Source of the DNA: a virus
Length of the DNA: 37,894 nt
Reading direction: 5' to 3' (one strand)
IMG/VR virus record: IMGVR_UViG_3300034375_001679
Span: 1-37,894 of that record
Both the position numbers and the translations under genes were made by a program. This document shows positions 15,301 through 22,829 of the stretch, piece by piece. How positions within the stretch are numbered: position 1 is the stretch's first letter; every line of letters begins with the position of its first letter. Below the pieces are notes generated by a model. The model worked only from the letters and a program-made list of their open reading frames with translations. It made no database searches and was not told where the DNA came from.

Positions 15301-17454
15301 CGATAACCCGGAAAGCGCAGACGCCGTTGCTAGGCGACCAGTACCATCTGAGTTGAAGACCTCCGACTCAAGCGAGGTAACGTCTGTCTGAATTGTTTTA
15401 ACAACAGAAGGATTGGTGCCATCGTAAATAGCCTCGACTGTATTTGTAAGACCCCCAAGCGCCGTGGTCGTTGCTAGCTTTACGTTGCCGGAAGAATCAA
15501 AGACGGCTCCCTCTAGGCTGGTCACGTCGTTTTGCACGGTAGATATCGAGCTGCCTTGCGTAGTGACCGTGTTGCTCAGGGCTGTCAGCGCTGATCCAGT
15601 AGCCAAGCGACCAGTACCGTCACTGTTGAAAACCTCAGCCTCGAGATCAGTAACATCGCCCTGTAACGTCGTGATGTTTCCGCCTTGGGTGTTGACTGTA
15701 TTGGTCAGCGCGGTGACCGACGTAGTTGTCGCAAGCTTGACCGTACCGTCCGAGTTAAATACAGCTCCCTCGAGTGTTGTAATGTCGCCCTGAGCCGTAC
15801 CTAAGCTGTTGCCCTGTGTTGTGACCGTGTTGGTCAGGGTATTGAGTGCTGATCCCGTGGCAAGTCTAGCGGTGCCATCGCTGTTGAATACCTGACCCTC
15901 TAGCGAAGTTACGTCTGCCTGTATGGTTTTTACGATGCTCGGGTTAGTGCCGTCGTAGATCGCTCTCACGTCGCTCGTAAGCGTGTTTAACGCAGAGGTG
16001 GAGGCTAACTTCAGACTGTTGTCAGCATTGAATACAGCGCCATCTAGAGCCGTAACGTCGGTCTGTAACGAGCTGATACTGGTGCCTTGGTTAGATACCG
16101 TTGTATTGGTCGTTCCAAGCGCGGCGGCAGTCGCAAGCAGACTTCCACCATTGCTATCAAACACCTCGTTTTTAAGGCTAGTCACATCGGTGGTAAGACT
16201 GGTGATGCTACTGCCCTGATTCACCACGGTCGTGTTGAGGGTCGAAAACGCTGATGCCGTTGCCAGTCTGCTTGACCCGTCAGTGTTGAACACCTCGGTT
16301 TCGAGTGCAGCAATGTCTGTCTCGTTTGACTCAACACGAGGATCGCTCACCTCTACCCACTCGCTAGTGCCGTTGCCATCACTGTCGAAATAGATGTGCA
16401 GCTCGTTGTTGTCAGATGTGTCATACCATCGAGAGTTCGCCGCAATCGTACCGGTTGGGGCTGTCGCCTGAATGTATACGTCGGCGGTGTTTGCAGACAG
16501 ATCAGATAGTGAGGTCTGTAAGTTACTGGTCGCCGTGTTCAGCGACGTTATCGAGCTGTTAATCGAGGTGATCGATGAGTTGATCGTACCAATGCTAGTT
16601 GTGTGCCCTGAAACCGTAGTTTCGGCAGATCCGATGCGCGACAGCAAGCTGTTTCCAGAGTAACTGGACAGGTAGCCCGTAAACGTCTCAAGGTTGCCTG
16701 CAAGAGTATTGGCAAGTGTTGCGGTCGTTTCAGTGGTCGATATCCTGCTCAGCAGGTTGTTACCAGAGTACGAGCTTGTGTAGCCGGTATAGGTCTCAAT
16801 CGAGCCAAGCAAGGAATCGATGGTCGGAATCTGAGCTATGGGCGATGCAAGACTTTGAGCCAGCTCGCTCGACGTGATCTGGTTAGCCAGCAAATCCATG
16901 ATAACTGTGAGGTCTGGCTGAGTTGTGCCATTGACACCGGTTGAGCTGTTGAACGGACCAATCTCGTTGTTGATATTGACCGCTCGAACCCAGTAGTAAA
17001 AGTTAGCGTTCGATCCAACAGCGTCCGAGTAGATCCCAGTAAAGCCAGAAACCTGAGCCACTAATGTTGCGTTTGAAATACTGTCGGACGTATGCCGGTG
17101 AATCTCAACGTGAGAGTGACCGACGTAGGTGTCTAAGTCCCAAGTAAGCACCACGTTCTGAAACGCACCGCTTGCAGCCAAGCTTGTTGGTGCGGGTGGA
17201 AACTGAACGGTCGTATCGCCTTGACTTGGAACGATGTAGTTTGCGGGGTTGTCCCCGGCGGTACTCAGCGAGGCGTTTCCCGCCAGAGACAACACTTTCG
17301 TATCGAGTAGGTCTTTAAAAGTAACCGCACGATCAATAGGGTTACCCCGATGTCCAATGAGGATATCGAGGTTCTCCTTGATTGACTCACCGAAACGTTT
17401 CTCCGGTGCGCCCCACTTGATGGGGACACTTAAATTAGCCTTGCGCTTAGCCAT
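12340..17454 (-). CDS. J-like tail fibre/tip protein with FN3 and DUF1983-type repeats (1704 residues)
   Basis: I choose ATG 17452-17454 because it overlaps the preceding stop (ATGGCTAA); an earlier in-frame ATG at 17502 would overlap by 56 bases. Regions: residues ~1-75 N-terminal attachment part; ~80-180 a fibronectin type III-like domain (PAPTSLAASG to FYYWVRAVN); ~190-330 helical segments with SIETYTGYTSSYSG repeats; ~335-385 a short beta domain (TAPTGTIAANSRWYDTSDN); ~385-1280 a long repeat array; then YSVKLDNNGHIAGFGIS to IIRADKFSIVAP, typical of DUF1983 in lambda J-type host-specificity proteins; DDAKISNLSAAKITAGTIS; and a C-terminal beta-rich domain for receptor contact. It would form a trimeric fibre. 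Finding a J-like tip fibre beside podovirus-type neck genes is unusual. Confidence 0.82.
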   Translation of the reverse strand: MAKRKANLSVPIKWGAPEKRFGESIKENLDILIGHRGNPIDRAVTFKDLLDTKVLSLAGNASLSTAGDNPANYIVPSQGDTTVQFPPAPTSLAASGAFQNVVLTWDLDTYVGHSHVEIHRHTSDSISNATLVAQVSGFTGIYSDAVGSNANFYYWVRAVNINNEIGPFNSSTGVNGTTQPDLTVIMDLLANQITSSELAQSLASPIAQIPTIDSLLGSIETYTGYTSSYSGNNLLSRISTTETTATLANTLAGNLETFTGYLSSYSGNSLLSRIGSAETTVSGHTTSIGTINSSITSINSSITSLNTATSNLQTSLSDLSANTADVYIQATAPTGTIAANSRWYDTSDNNELHIYFDSDGNGTSEWVEVSDPRVESNETDIAALETEVFNTDGSSRLATASAFSTLNTTVVNQGSSITSLTTDVTSLKNEVFDSNGGSLLATAAALGTTNTTVSNQGTSISSLQTDVTALDGAVFNADNSLKLASTSALNTLTSDVRAIYDGTNPSIVKTIQADVTSLEGQVFNSDGTARLATGSALNTLTNTVTTQGNSLGTAQGDITTLEGAVFNSDGTVKLATTTSVTALTNTVNTQGGNITTLQGDVTDLEAEVFNSDGTGRLATGSALTALSNTVTTQGSSISTVQNDVTSLEGAVFDSSGNVKLATTTALGGLTNTVEAIYDGTNPSVVKTIQTDVTSLESEVFNSDGTGRLATASALSGLSSTVSSQGGSITTLQTDVTDLESQVFNSDGTARLATASALSGVSSSVSTNSGSITTIQGDVTSLEAEVFNSDGTSRLATGSALTSLSNDVSAIYDSSSNSTIVGSIQSDVTSLQGAVFDSNGAVQLASSSAVTLLNNEVWGNGVTPSGAASSRIDSLNSAITNPSTGLTALSGALSTLNTEVFPNGTASASRIDTLDTAVFDSNGTVKLATAQAVSALETEVYGSSGASASRIDGLYTAIYDSNGNFEFATASAFNTLNTAVTGTGAIADKVDNIAASMFVNGDTTGTLQLATSSALNTVTTEVFPNGTTSASSIDTLQSAVFDSNGAVKLASATALNNLETEVFGSGGASASRIDGLVTEVFNGDGSSRLATAAALTTLNTEVNGSGAISDKVDNIAAAMFVSGNTEGTLNLATAAAVNTLTSEVFPDGTTSASRLDTLDASVFNSDGTVKLASATSVSDLQTEVYGSGGAGASRIDGLFSEVFNSDGSGRLATAANLNTVTTEVFPDGTANASRIDNLATAVFDSSGNVQLASAQVVSDLTTEVFPNGSANASSIDTVTATVAGQTSSIQTLQTVVGDANGGLSSQYSVKLDNNGHIAGFGISTTDNDGTPTSAFIIRADKFSIVAPTASNQQTNSPGNSSELIVPFVVQAAQTTINGETVPAGVYMDTAFIKNGSITNALIGDAVIDDAKISNLSAAKITAGTISTSRLNIDGATLTADPVTGALRVDEINANQITAGSISATVMSATDIYANNLLGDVNVIQSFRDTQVQQFAGGANTGTYGGDLTFLEATLAASTHTGTGHIPYAQASGWFNSTSSKTYRIQMWMKDNSTALTTIGTPVTVQTGGFKSSAFIEFSGDVRTLVPQGNTLVSGTNTTTVSSAFYTASNSRTRVYVASAVGFSTSASVSTRSSGAYQLVGETRFKASTDLYMPFSISGTRGIATTGTIDMKLVMTRFGSSGVTAPDTGSSVDSIGEVSGMIIGMR
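13610..16310 (-). repeat. Coding repeat array of the J-like fibre
   Basis: I count roughly 27-29 units beginning with EVF, AVF or variants, such as AVFNSDGTVKLATTTSVTAL. The upstream (N-terminal) half has units of about 43 residues, each ending in DVTSLEG-like heptads, with three longer units containing an IYDGTNPS insert. The downstream half alternates short units of the forms EVFPNGTASASRIDTLDT and AVFDSNGTVKLATAQAVSAL, plus two units with VDNIAASMF. This indicates repeated internal duplication of a coiled-coil/beta module and later reorganisation. Confidence 0.85.
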
Positions 17455-19099
17455 AGATTTCTCGGGCAGACTCGTAGACGCAGACCTCATTGATCGGATC
17501 ACTACCGCTCAACTCAATCTCAAACTCATGTCCTTTGTAGCCGGATGGCAGTCGGAACAAGCTGTCGTTGGTAACTGTCTCTGTGTGCTTCAGAGAGCCG
17601 TCTGCATACAGCTTGAATGTAATGCCTGATCCGTAGGCGTCTGCCTGAACTTTGGCAACCCCCGGATTGATTGGTCGCTGTGCGTAGAACTTCTTGGATT
17701 TCCATGTGTAGGAAAGATTTGTTCCCGCCGCAAATTTTTTCACCGCACCGCCAATTACCAGATATAGCTCATCTTCCTCGAGGTCATTAAACCCCGCGCT
17801 CGCGTGGAAGCTAAGATCAACAAATGAATCTTTTCCTCCACGGGGATCGAAAATGAAGCCTTTCTGTGCTGATCCGGTGTTGTAAAAACCAATATAGTGC
17901 CCCTCCCAGTTGAAGCCTACGATTGAGCTAGGTACTAGCTCCTGCCATTGGTCTCGGGTGAGCAACTGTTCTGTTACCACCTTGAGACCGCCAGTCTCGG
18001 TAGCCATAACCAGTCCGTCTGGGCTTGCGTACATGACAGCAGAACCCATATCGACCACTGATCGCTTGGAAACACACGCTTGGTTTGAGTCGATCTCAGA
18101 CAGCGCCATCGCTGACGGATCAAGACCTGAAATGATGGCTGGCTTTTCTTTGGTTAAGACCAGTACACCTGAGGGCATTGGGGCAAGAGCAACGATGTCC
18201 GACTTGACCGTAAGCTTGTACTCGTCTGGAAAAGCATGTGGCTGGAATGCCTCGGAGAAACATACTGTCTGACCGGCGAATCCCGCCAGTATTCCGTTAG
18301 GCAGAGAGACCAGACCCAACATAGGACCATCAGGATGGTCAGCGGACACATTGTCAGGTGGTGGATCGAATGTTGTGGTGGGTACAGCTTCACCAAGGTC
18401 TGCCTCTTCCTTACTGTCAGTATGTGTTGTGGTTGCTAGAGTTACTTCCGCAACAAACCGGAACGTACCGCCGGTATCCGTGCGATAGATTCGCTTCTTG
18501 CTGAGGTTGTGGTTGCCAGAAGGGTTCGAGGGGAACGTCAAAACCACGCTCTGATCTGAGTAAACATCGACGATCTGGCTAGCCGGTACATCACAGGGCT
18601 GTCCTTCCTCGCCGTACGCACTAACGTACGTGAAGGAATAAGCTCTGCTTTGCGGAATCTCTTCATCTTGCTTGGTAGATGTTGCAGGAGATAGTGCGAC
18701 CGATGAAAATTGTGAAGGTTTCGGTATTCCTAACGCATAAAAAGTACCGTTCCCAACGATCGATGCCAGGGTCATCCGAGGATAGCCAGAACCACCCCCA
18801 ATGCCAGTAGCATATATCCGTTCGTGTTGGTCTTCAGCAAGCGGTGAGCGGACAAAATCAACTTCTTCATTTCGCCCAATCCAAATAGAGTCACTGTACT
18901 TAAACAGCGTCTTAGTGCTTCCAGATATAGAGTAGCTCGCAACTGGAGTGATCGTCGTAGTCGCATTGTCTTTCCACGGCTCCAGTCTCCCGGAGTCGAG
19001 CCTTACGTTAGTTGCTGTTTGTGCCATGTCCTCAGGCAGAAGACGCGCAAATACCTTGGGAGCCTTGCCCCCAAAGGTTTGTAGTTTGAAGCCGGTCAT
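17447..19099 (-). CDS. Tail nozzle-like / stabilisation protein (550 residues)
   Basis: ATG 19097-19099 overlaps the preceding TGA as ATGA, and this start gives the sensible N-terminus MTGFKLQTFGGKAPKVFARL; an upstream in-frame start at 19165 would add 22 residues lying inside the previous gene. The N-terminal segment with LPEDMAQTATNVRLDSGRLEPW is typical of podovirus tail nozzle proteins (P22 gp10- or T7 gp12-like), where A-x-N-x-x-L-x-x-G-x-L recurs. The remainder is beta-rich with repeated Gly-X-hydrophobic strands (GLVSLPNGILAGFAGQTVCF, VLTKEKPAIISGLDP, MATETGGLKVV), which suggests a beta-propeller. It would plug or extend the tail below the adaptor proteins. Family assignment is by pattern recognition. 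Confidence 0.65.
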   Translation of the reverse strand: MTGFKLQTFGGKAPKVFARLLPEDMAQTATNVRLDSGRLEPWKDNATTTITPVASYSISGSTKTLFKYSDSIWIGRNEEVDFVRSPLAEDQHERIYATGIGGGSGYPRMTLASIVGNGTFYALGIPKPSQFSSVALSPATSTKQDEEIPQSRAYSFTYVSAYGEEGQPCDVPASQIVDVYSDQSVVLTFPSNPSGNHNLSKKRIYRTDTGGTFRFVAEVTLATTTHTDSKEEADLGEAVPTTTFDPPPDNVSADHPDGPMLGLVSLPNGILAGFAGQTVCFSEAFQPHAFPDEYKLTVKSDIVALAPMPSGVLVLTKEKPAIISGLDPSAMALSEIDSNQACVSKRSVVDMGSAVMYASPDGLVMATETGGLKVVTEQLLTRDQWQELVPSSIVGFNWEGHYIGFYNTGSAQKGFIFDPRGGKDSFVDLSFHASAGFNDLEEDELYLVIGGAVKKFAAGTNLSYTWKSKKFYAQRPINPGVAKVQADAYGSGITFKLYADGSLKHTETVTNDSLFRLPSGYKGHEFEIELSGSDPINEVCVYESAREIYG

Positions 19100-19479
19100 T
19101 TGCGTCTCCAGACGCGGATGCCGTAGACCGCAGTGAATACAGCGAGGATGAGCCACTGATACCACTCTGGAGTTGTAGACAGCGCGGCAAAGCCCTCAAC
19201 AACATAAGGCTGCATCTTGGGGATGAATGACATGACCAGAGGAATCGACAGCAAAAGCAAAACGAACTCGTCTTTCCATCCCGAGTTCTTGATCTGCTCT
19301 AGCTCCCACGCATTATCCATCTGCTGACCCTGCTGGATCAGCTCAATCTGCTTCGAATGGCGTAGCTTTTCTAGCTCAAGCGCTTGTACTTTCTGCTCGT
19401 GCTTTCGTTGACCGCGACTGTCGATTGCCTCAACAACCTTGCCGCCTAGATTGCCCAGCACAGACCCGAGAATACTCAT
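19096..19479 (-). CDS. Holin candidate (127 residues, two membrane segments)
   Basis: ATG at 19479 has GGAGAGG immediately upstream. Residues 1-25 include a Gly-rich start, residues ~25-65 form a charged coiled coil (KVQALELEKLRHSKQIELIQ), then come two hydrophobic segments: FVLLLLSIPLVMSFIP at about 72-87 and WYQWLILAVFTAVYGIRVW at about 106-124, ending in RRK. Short proteins with a soluble helical start, two or three membrane spans and a basic tail are typical of phage and gene-transfer-agent holins. The gene opens onto a group encoding other membrane or secreted proteins, in keeping with a lysis cassette. The stop overlaps the next start as ATGA. A membrane-anchored virion protein is the alternative. 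Confidence 0.6.
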   Translation of the reverse strand: MSILGSVLGNLGGKVVEAIDSRGQRKHEQKVQALELEKLRHSKQIELIQQGQQMDNAWELEQIKNSGWKDEFVLLLLSIPLVMSFIPKMQPYVVEGFAALSTTPEWYQWLILAVFTAVYGIRVWRRK

Positions 19480-19554
19480 GATCCTCTCCGTAGTTTTGCG
19501 GTCCGTGCGGTTAAATTGTCACGTCATTCTACCATTGACGCGGTCTGGAGACTA

Positions 19555-20085
19555 TTAGCCTCCCAGCGGTGACATGTCATCAATCGCTGCCCAGAGGTCA
19601 TCCATATCCTGACTTAATCTAGCCAAGCGAGCATCCAGATTGGCAAGACTTTCTAGTCTGGCGTTGACCTTGATTTCACTCTCTGAAGAGATCTTCTCTG
19701 CACTAGCGATGCGGTCCCGGATATCTAAAAGCTCTTTCTGTGCGTCCATAATCTGCTCTAGGTTGGCACCTAACTCGCTCAACTTACCTTGCAGGTTTTC
19801 AACGTCAGCAGCACTCATGGCTTGCTCCATGTTGCTGAGCTTCTTGTCCATGTCCTGAAGCCGAAGCACGTTGCCTTCCCGCAGATCGTCGAACCTTTTC
19901 GACAGACCTTCAGCCTGTGCTGTTGCCGCAACAACTGCCTCAGATTGCTCATTGAGCTGAGCGAAAAACTGGCTCGCAGTCCAGATGCCACCTGCCAGCG
20001 TCGATGCCGCAGTGAAAGTTATAGCTAGGTAGACCCCCTTAAAAGAGACGCCGCCTACAGATAATTCCAAGTCACTAAGAGCCAT
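19555..20085 (-). CDS. Membrane-anchored coiled-coil protein, possible spanin-like (176 residues)
   Basis: The ATG overlaps the end of the preceding gene by 11 bases, with GAGG about 10 bases upstream. A single hydrophobic segment (VYLAITFTAASTLAGGIW, ~residues 18-36) is followed by about 130 residues of uninterrupted heptad-rich helix, for example LRLQDMDKKLSNMEQAMSA and ELLDIRDRIASAEKISSES, ending DDMSPLGG. This topology (N-in membrane anchor with a periplasmic coiled coil) is that of inner-membrane spanins, but no partner lipoprotein with a lipobox is visible nearby. Seventy-five bases without a gene separate it from the holin candidate. It may instead be a structural membrane protein. Confidence 0.55.
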   Translation of the reverse strand: MALSDLELSVGGVSFKGVYLAITFTAASTLAGGIWTASQFFAQLNEQSEAVVAATAQAEGLSKRFDDLREGNVLRLQDMDKKLSNMEQAMSAADVENLQGKLSELGANLEQIMDAQKELLDIRDRIASAEKISSESEIKVNARLESLANLDARLARLSQDMDDLWAAIDDMSPLGG

Positions 20086-20920
20086 ACATACAAGCCTCTT
20101 TTTCCCCTTGATCTTCGATGAACCAGCAGCCGCCTTCGGGGCTTGTGCGATAGAAGAGCGTATCCGCGCCGGTAGTTATGATGTCTGTGTCCTGCATGAA
20201 ATATGCGTTGAGGTCGAGAGCAATTGACTGTGATTCGCCTTCCCACTCGACCGTTAATGTTCCTGTGGCTGCGTCAAAGAACGTGTTGTTAGATTCCTCG
20301 AACGTGACGTTCATGGCATATGCCGCATCGTTTGCGCTCTCTAGGAGGGAGGCATCGTTTGCCACTGTCGTATAAGCAGCAGCCGCCTGTGCTGCCACCT
20401 CTACGCTTTCCAGAGCGGAGTTGTAGTCTTCTACCTCAGTGTCATCTAGGTAAACATCGTTTGCTTCTGCGTACTCTTGGAGGGCGATTGTCTCTCTGGC
20501 ATCAGGTGCTTGTGCTGCTTCCTCAGCCATGGTGCCGATGGTGGTCACCATGATGACGGCAGTAGCCGCATCAACGTAGGCATCGATTGCCTCTGACATG
20601 GTGTTTAGGCTGTTGTTACTTTGCTCTGTGAAGTAATCCTCAGCATTGGGGTCCCATGTGTATGTGGCGTTTTTGAAGTTCTGAAGCGCATTGTTGTATG
20701 CGTCTTGCTTTGCTTTATCGATTAGTCCGGGATCGACGACGCCAGAGTTGGCAATGCCATTATTACGGGCGTAGTGAGCCATACCCCCAACTGCGGAGAT
20801 ACCGTAACGAAATGTTGCTCTGATGTCCTCACTGGTTGTTATTAGGTCGCCCAGTTCGTCCGCTACGCTTAGAGGTGCGATAACGATCAGAGATAGAGCC
20901 TGAAGTGTTTTCCTCAACAT
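20075..20920 (-). CDS. Secreted hypothetical protein with signal peptide (281 residues)
   Basis: ATG at 20920 has GGGAGAGG just upstream. The N-terminus MLRKTLQALSLIVIAPLSVA is a classic signal peptide with probable cleavage before DELGD; no lipobox Cys. The mature part is mostly helical and rich in Ala, Asn, Asp and Glu (EDYFTEQSNNSLNTMSEAID; TAVIMVTTIGTMAEEAAQAP), with a short C-terminal beta region (NTFFDAATGTLTVEWEGE) and two Cys near the end (GGCWF, EACMYGS) that could form a disulfide. The first 31 codons lie inside the end of the preceding gene in another frame (92-base overlap). The product is expected in the periplasm, perhaps in lysis or superinfection control; no family recognised. 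Confidence 0.65.
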   Translation of the reverse strand: MLRKTLQALSLIVIAPLSVADELGDLITTSEDIRATFRYGISAVGGMAHYARNNGIANSGVVDPGLIDKAKQDAYNNALQNFKNATYTWDPNAEDYFTEQSNNSLNTMSEAIDAYVDAATAVIMVTTIGTMAEEAAQAPDARETIALQEYAEANDVYLDDTEVEDYNSALESVEVAAQAAAAYTTVANDASLLESANDAAYAMNVTFEESNNTFFDAATGTLTVEWEGESQSIALDLNAYFMQDTDIITTGADTLFYRTSPEGGCWFIEDQGEKEACMYGS

Positions 20921-21491
20921 TGTCCTCTCCCGCTAAAACTTGTGTGTACCAGTCTTCATTTCCCTCCCAGTCAGGAATCCATAAATTGGGATTGCTTTTG
21001 ATTTCTTGTAGTGCCCGCTTACCAACCAGCAGCTTGCCGTTCTTAAGGACCGGGCATGGAGTTGCCGAAACCAACATACTCCGCCAAATGGTTGCCTCTT
21101 GGCAGAGCAAAGCTACTGCCGCCACTCGCATCCCCGCGCCAGCCAAGGCTTGACTGTTAAGGCGTCTCTCACAATGGTGATCAATCTCATAATTACCTCG
21201 ACTGACACCAATACCCACGAGCTGCAAACCCTCAGACTTCGATATCAAGCAGGATGCAGTTCCCGACGACATCAGCGATGGGCTGATTGCGCTAGATACC
21301 GGCATCGATCTACCAGCACCCGCACCTTGATATGTCTTGGTCGTGCGCGGACTATTGATGTTGATCTCTGACAGATCTCCCTCAATCTCGGTGTTGTCTC
21401 CACCACGCGGATCCATGTCCGGCTCGGCATCCTCCCGAACCTGTCCCAGGGCGATACTTGGAACCAGCAAAAGCGTTAGTAATCGCTTCAT
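20829..21491 (-). CDS. Secreted hypothetical protein with signal peptide (220 residues)
   Basis: The start overlaps the preceding stop as ATGA. MKRLLTLLLVPSIALGQ forms a short signal peptide with likely cleavage after ALG. The mature protein has an acidic segment (DAEPDMDPRGGDNTEIEGD), a beta-like region, and a Cys-containing helical core (DHHCERRLNSQALAGAGMR, ALLCQEATIWRSMLV, TPCPVLKNG) with four or more Cys that fit periplasmic disulfides. The last ~30 residues are Ser/Arg/Gly-rich (RYRTSKRSGRTGRPNNNQ) and overlap the signal peptide codons of the next gene. Not recognised; the pairing with a second secreted protein suggests joint action at the envelope. Confidence 0.65.
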   Translation of the reverse strand: MKRLLTLLLVPSIALGQVREDAEPDMDPRGGDNTEIEGDLSEININSPRTTKTYQGAGAGRSMPVSSAISPSLMSSGTASCLISKSEGLQLVGIGVSRGNYEIDHHCERRLNSQALAGAGMRVAAVALLCQEATIWRSMLVSATPCPVLKNGKLLVGKRALQEIKSNPNLWIPDWEGNEDWYTQVLAGEDNVEENTSGSISDRYRTSKRSGRTGRPNNNQ

Positions 21492-21997
21492 CCTAAAGTG
21501 ATATCCGTAAACGTCAGCTCTGGGCTGAAAACTCTTTCTTGGGTCGTCATGCTGGCACCAAGTGCATTAGCATTCTGACGACTCACCATGTGGTTGTGTA
21601 CTGGCGTGTTTGCACCAGATGCTTCCAAGGTCCAGCCGGTGATGCCGATCAAAGCCCAATAAGCATTCCGAGCATCGACGTACTCCTGTGAGTACAGGTA
21701 CGACTTACTGCCAGCAGCATTCGTGCCAACTAGACCTAAAATCCAGTTCGCAGAGGTGCCATTTTGAATACCCGCATTGAGCATCAATACACCGTCATCA
21801 TCTGACACACGCCATACGAAACCTTCACTGAGTAACTGCTCGTAGTCAGCTCGCAGCTTGTCTCGTTTTTCTATGTCCGTGAGCTGACCATGGATACGCC
21901 ACGGAAAACTCCCGGCATCCATATCTGGCAGTGACGCGGTAAACAGTGTGTCAAACTCCGAATCATCAATACTGTTTACTGTCGCAAACGTAATCAT
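21488..21997 (-). CDS. Hypothetical tail-associated protein (169 residues)
   Basis: I take ATG 21995-21997, which shares one base with the preceding stop (TGATG); a GTG one codon earlier is also possible. The product begins MITFATVNSIDDSEFDTLFT and contains DIEKRDKLRADYEQLLSEGF followed by the beta strand FVWRVSDDDGVLMLNAGI, then aromatic-rich helices (YVDARNAYWALIGITGWTLE) and a histidine motif NTPVHNHMVSRQN. The N-terminal layout resembles small phage proteins with a GNAT-like or receptor-side fold, but I cannot support a family. It is coupled to the 82-residue gene upstream, among accessory tail proteins. Confidence 0.55.
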   Translation of the reverse strand: MITFATVNSIDDSEFDTLFTASLPDMDAGSFPWRIHGQLTDIEKRDKLRADYEQLLSEGFVWRVSDDDGVLMLNAGIQNGTSANWILGLVGTNAAGSKSYLYSQEYVDARNAYWALIGITGWTLEASGANTPVHNHMVSRQNANALGASMTTQERVFSPELTFTDITLG

Positions 21998-22245
21998 CAC
22001 TCAATCACCGGAGGGTCCATTGGAACCCGTGCAAGCGAGGGGTTCAGTTCGATCTCTCGATCGAGCAAATCCTCCATAACGTTTAGATGGGCAACTGTTG
22101 CTTCTATGTCGTTTACACCGTCAGTCCTAATCATTGGAACCCTAAACGTCACTGGCGTTTCCTGCGTTATCGACGGGGACGTTATAGTGCCCTCCAGATA
22201 AATCGCATCTGCCGCTGGTGTGTCATAGTTAATAGTCCTGCTCAT
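21997..22245 (-). CDS. Hypothetical small tail-associated protein (82 residues)
   Basis: ATG 22243-22245 overlaps the preceding stop as ATGA, so I prefer it to the start at 22284, which would extend into the upstream gene. The protein begins MSRTINYDTPAADAIYLEG, has a beta-strand-rich centre (TITSPSITQETPVTFRVPMI) and a helical end (NVMEDLLDREIELNPSLA). It is acidic and has no membrane segment. Not recognised; coupled translation with both neighbours suggests that it is a tail-associated or assembly factor for the adjacent fibre-type proteins. Confidence 0.55.
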   Translation of the reverse strand: MSRTINYDTPAADAIYLEGTITSPSITQETPVTFRVPMIRTDGVNDIEATVAHLNVMEDLLDREIELNPSLARVPMDPPVIE

Positions 22246-22829
22246 GTCGTAAACGTCACCGTGATGTTGCCTGAGCCGTCCCACTCCGCATTGATGTTGG
22301 CAAGCTCAGTCGAGTCCAAGCCGTTGGAGCTATCCCAGCCCCACCTTTTTTGGTATCCGCCAGCTAAGTAAGTTGTGGATGCCTCAGAGGATAGGAGCGT
22401 TGTTGTAGTGCCATTACAAACCATGCTGATGCTGGTGAAATCGTTGTCTGGAATGCTGTTAGCAGTTGACCAGTTAAGAGTTACATAGAAAAACGTGCCA
22501 GCAGACGATGTCAGTCTATATATCCCCTCGATTCCACGAGCGTTGTTGCTTGAGTTTGTGTACGTCGTTGGGCTTCTGGACCCCGTAGGACCAGAGCTAT
22601 TCCAGCCGTAAACGCTGTAGTACGCCGTAGTAGCAGAACCCTGCGTAACAACAATGTCCTGACCAGCACTAGCCCCATACCATTCACTAAAAGACATAGT
22701 GGCACCCGAAGCCTTACTAATAAGACCCCGAATGTCCGCATCATTCATCGAAGCCGACGTGCCCGTAGACCCGCCAGCCTCAACGTGGATGTCATTCAGC
22801 GATATAGCACCAGAGGTCTGGAGAGCCAT
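22242..22829 (-). CDS. Tail fibre/decoration-type protein with DIHVEAGG N-terminus (195 residues)
   Basis: The start overlaps the preceding stop as TAATG. The N-terminal ~55 residues (MALQTSGAISLNDIHVEAGG, then NDADIRGLISKASGATMSFS and EWYGA) are of a kind I recall at the beginning of many short tail or decoration proteins in cyanophages and other marine phages, where an ISL/NDI motif and a S-F-S-x-W/F-Y-G motif recur. The rest is Ser/Thr/Gly/Asn-rich and beta-like (YSVYGWNSSGPTGS, GYQKRWGWDSSNGLD), typical of a virion surface protein. It is probably attached to the tail or a fibre. No catalytic residue pattern is visible. Confidence 0.65.
   Translation of the reverse strand: MALQTSGAISLNDIHVEAGGSTGTSASMNDADIRGLISKASGATMSFSEWYGASAGQDIVVTQGSATTAYYSVYGWNSSGPTGSRSPTTYTNSSNNARGIEGIYRLTSSAGTFFYVTLNWSTANSIPDNDFTSISMVCNGTTTTLLSSEASTTYLAGGYQKRWGWDSSNGLDSTELANINAEWDGSGNITVTFTT

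Noticed and set aside
17455-17502. Upstream start for the J-like fibre (adds 16 residues)
   Set aside because: It would overlap the preceding gene by 56 bases, whereas the ATG at 17454 gives the ATGGCTAA junction typical of the cluster. Similar reasoning rejects the longer starts at 19165, 22284 and 35190.
19480-19554. A leftward promoter in the 75-base gap before the holin candidate (TAGAAT as -10) and a CGTCA/TGACG hairpin
   Set aside because: No -35 element lies at the right distance and the hairpin has only 5 pairs with a 9-base loop and no T run.
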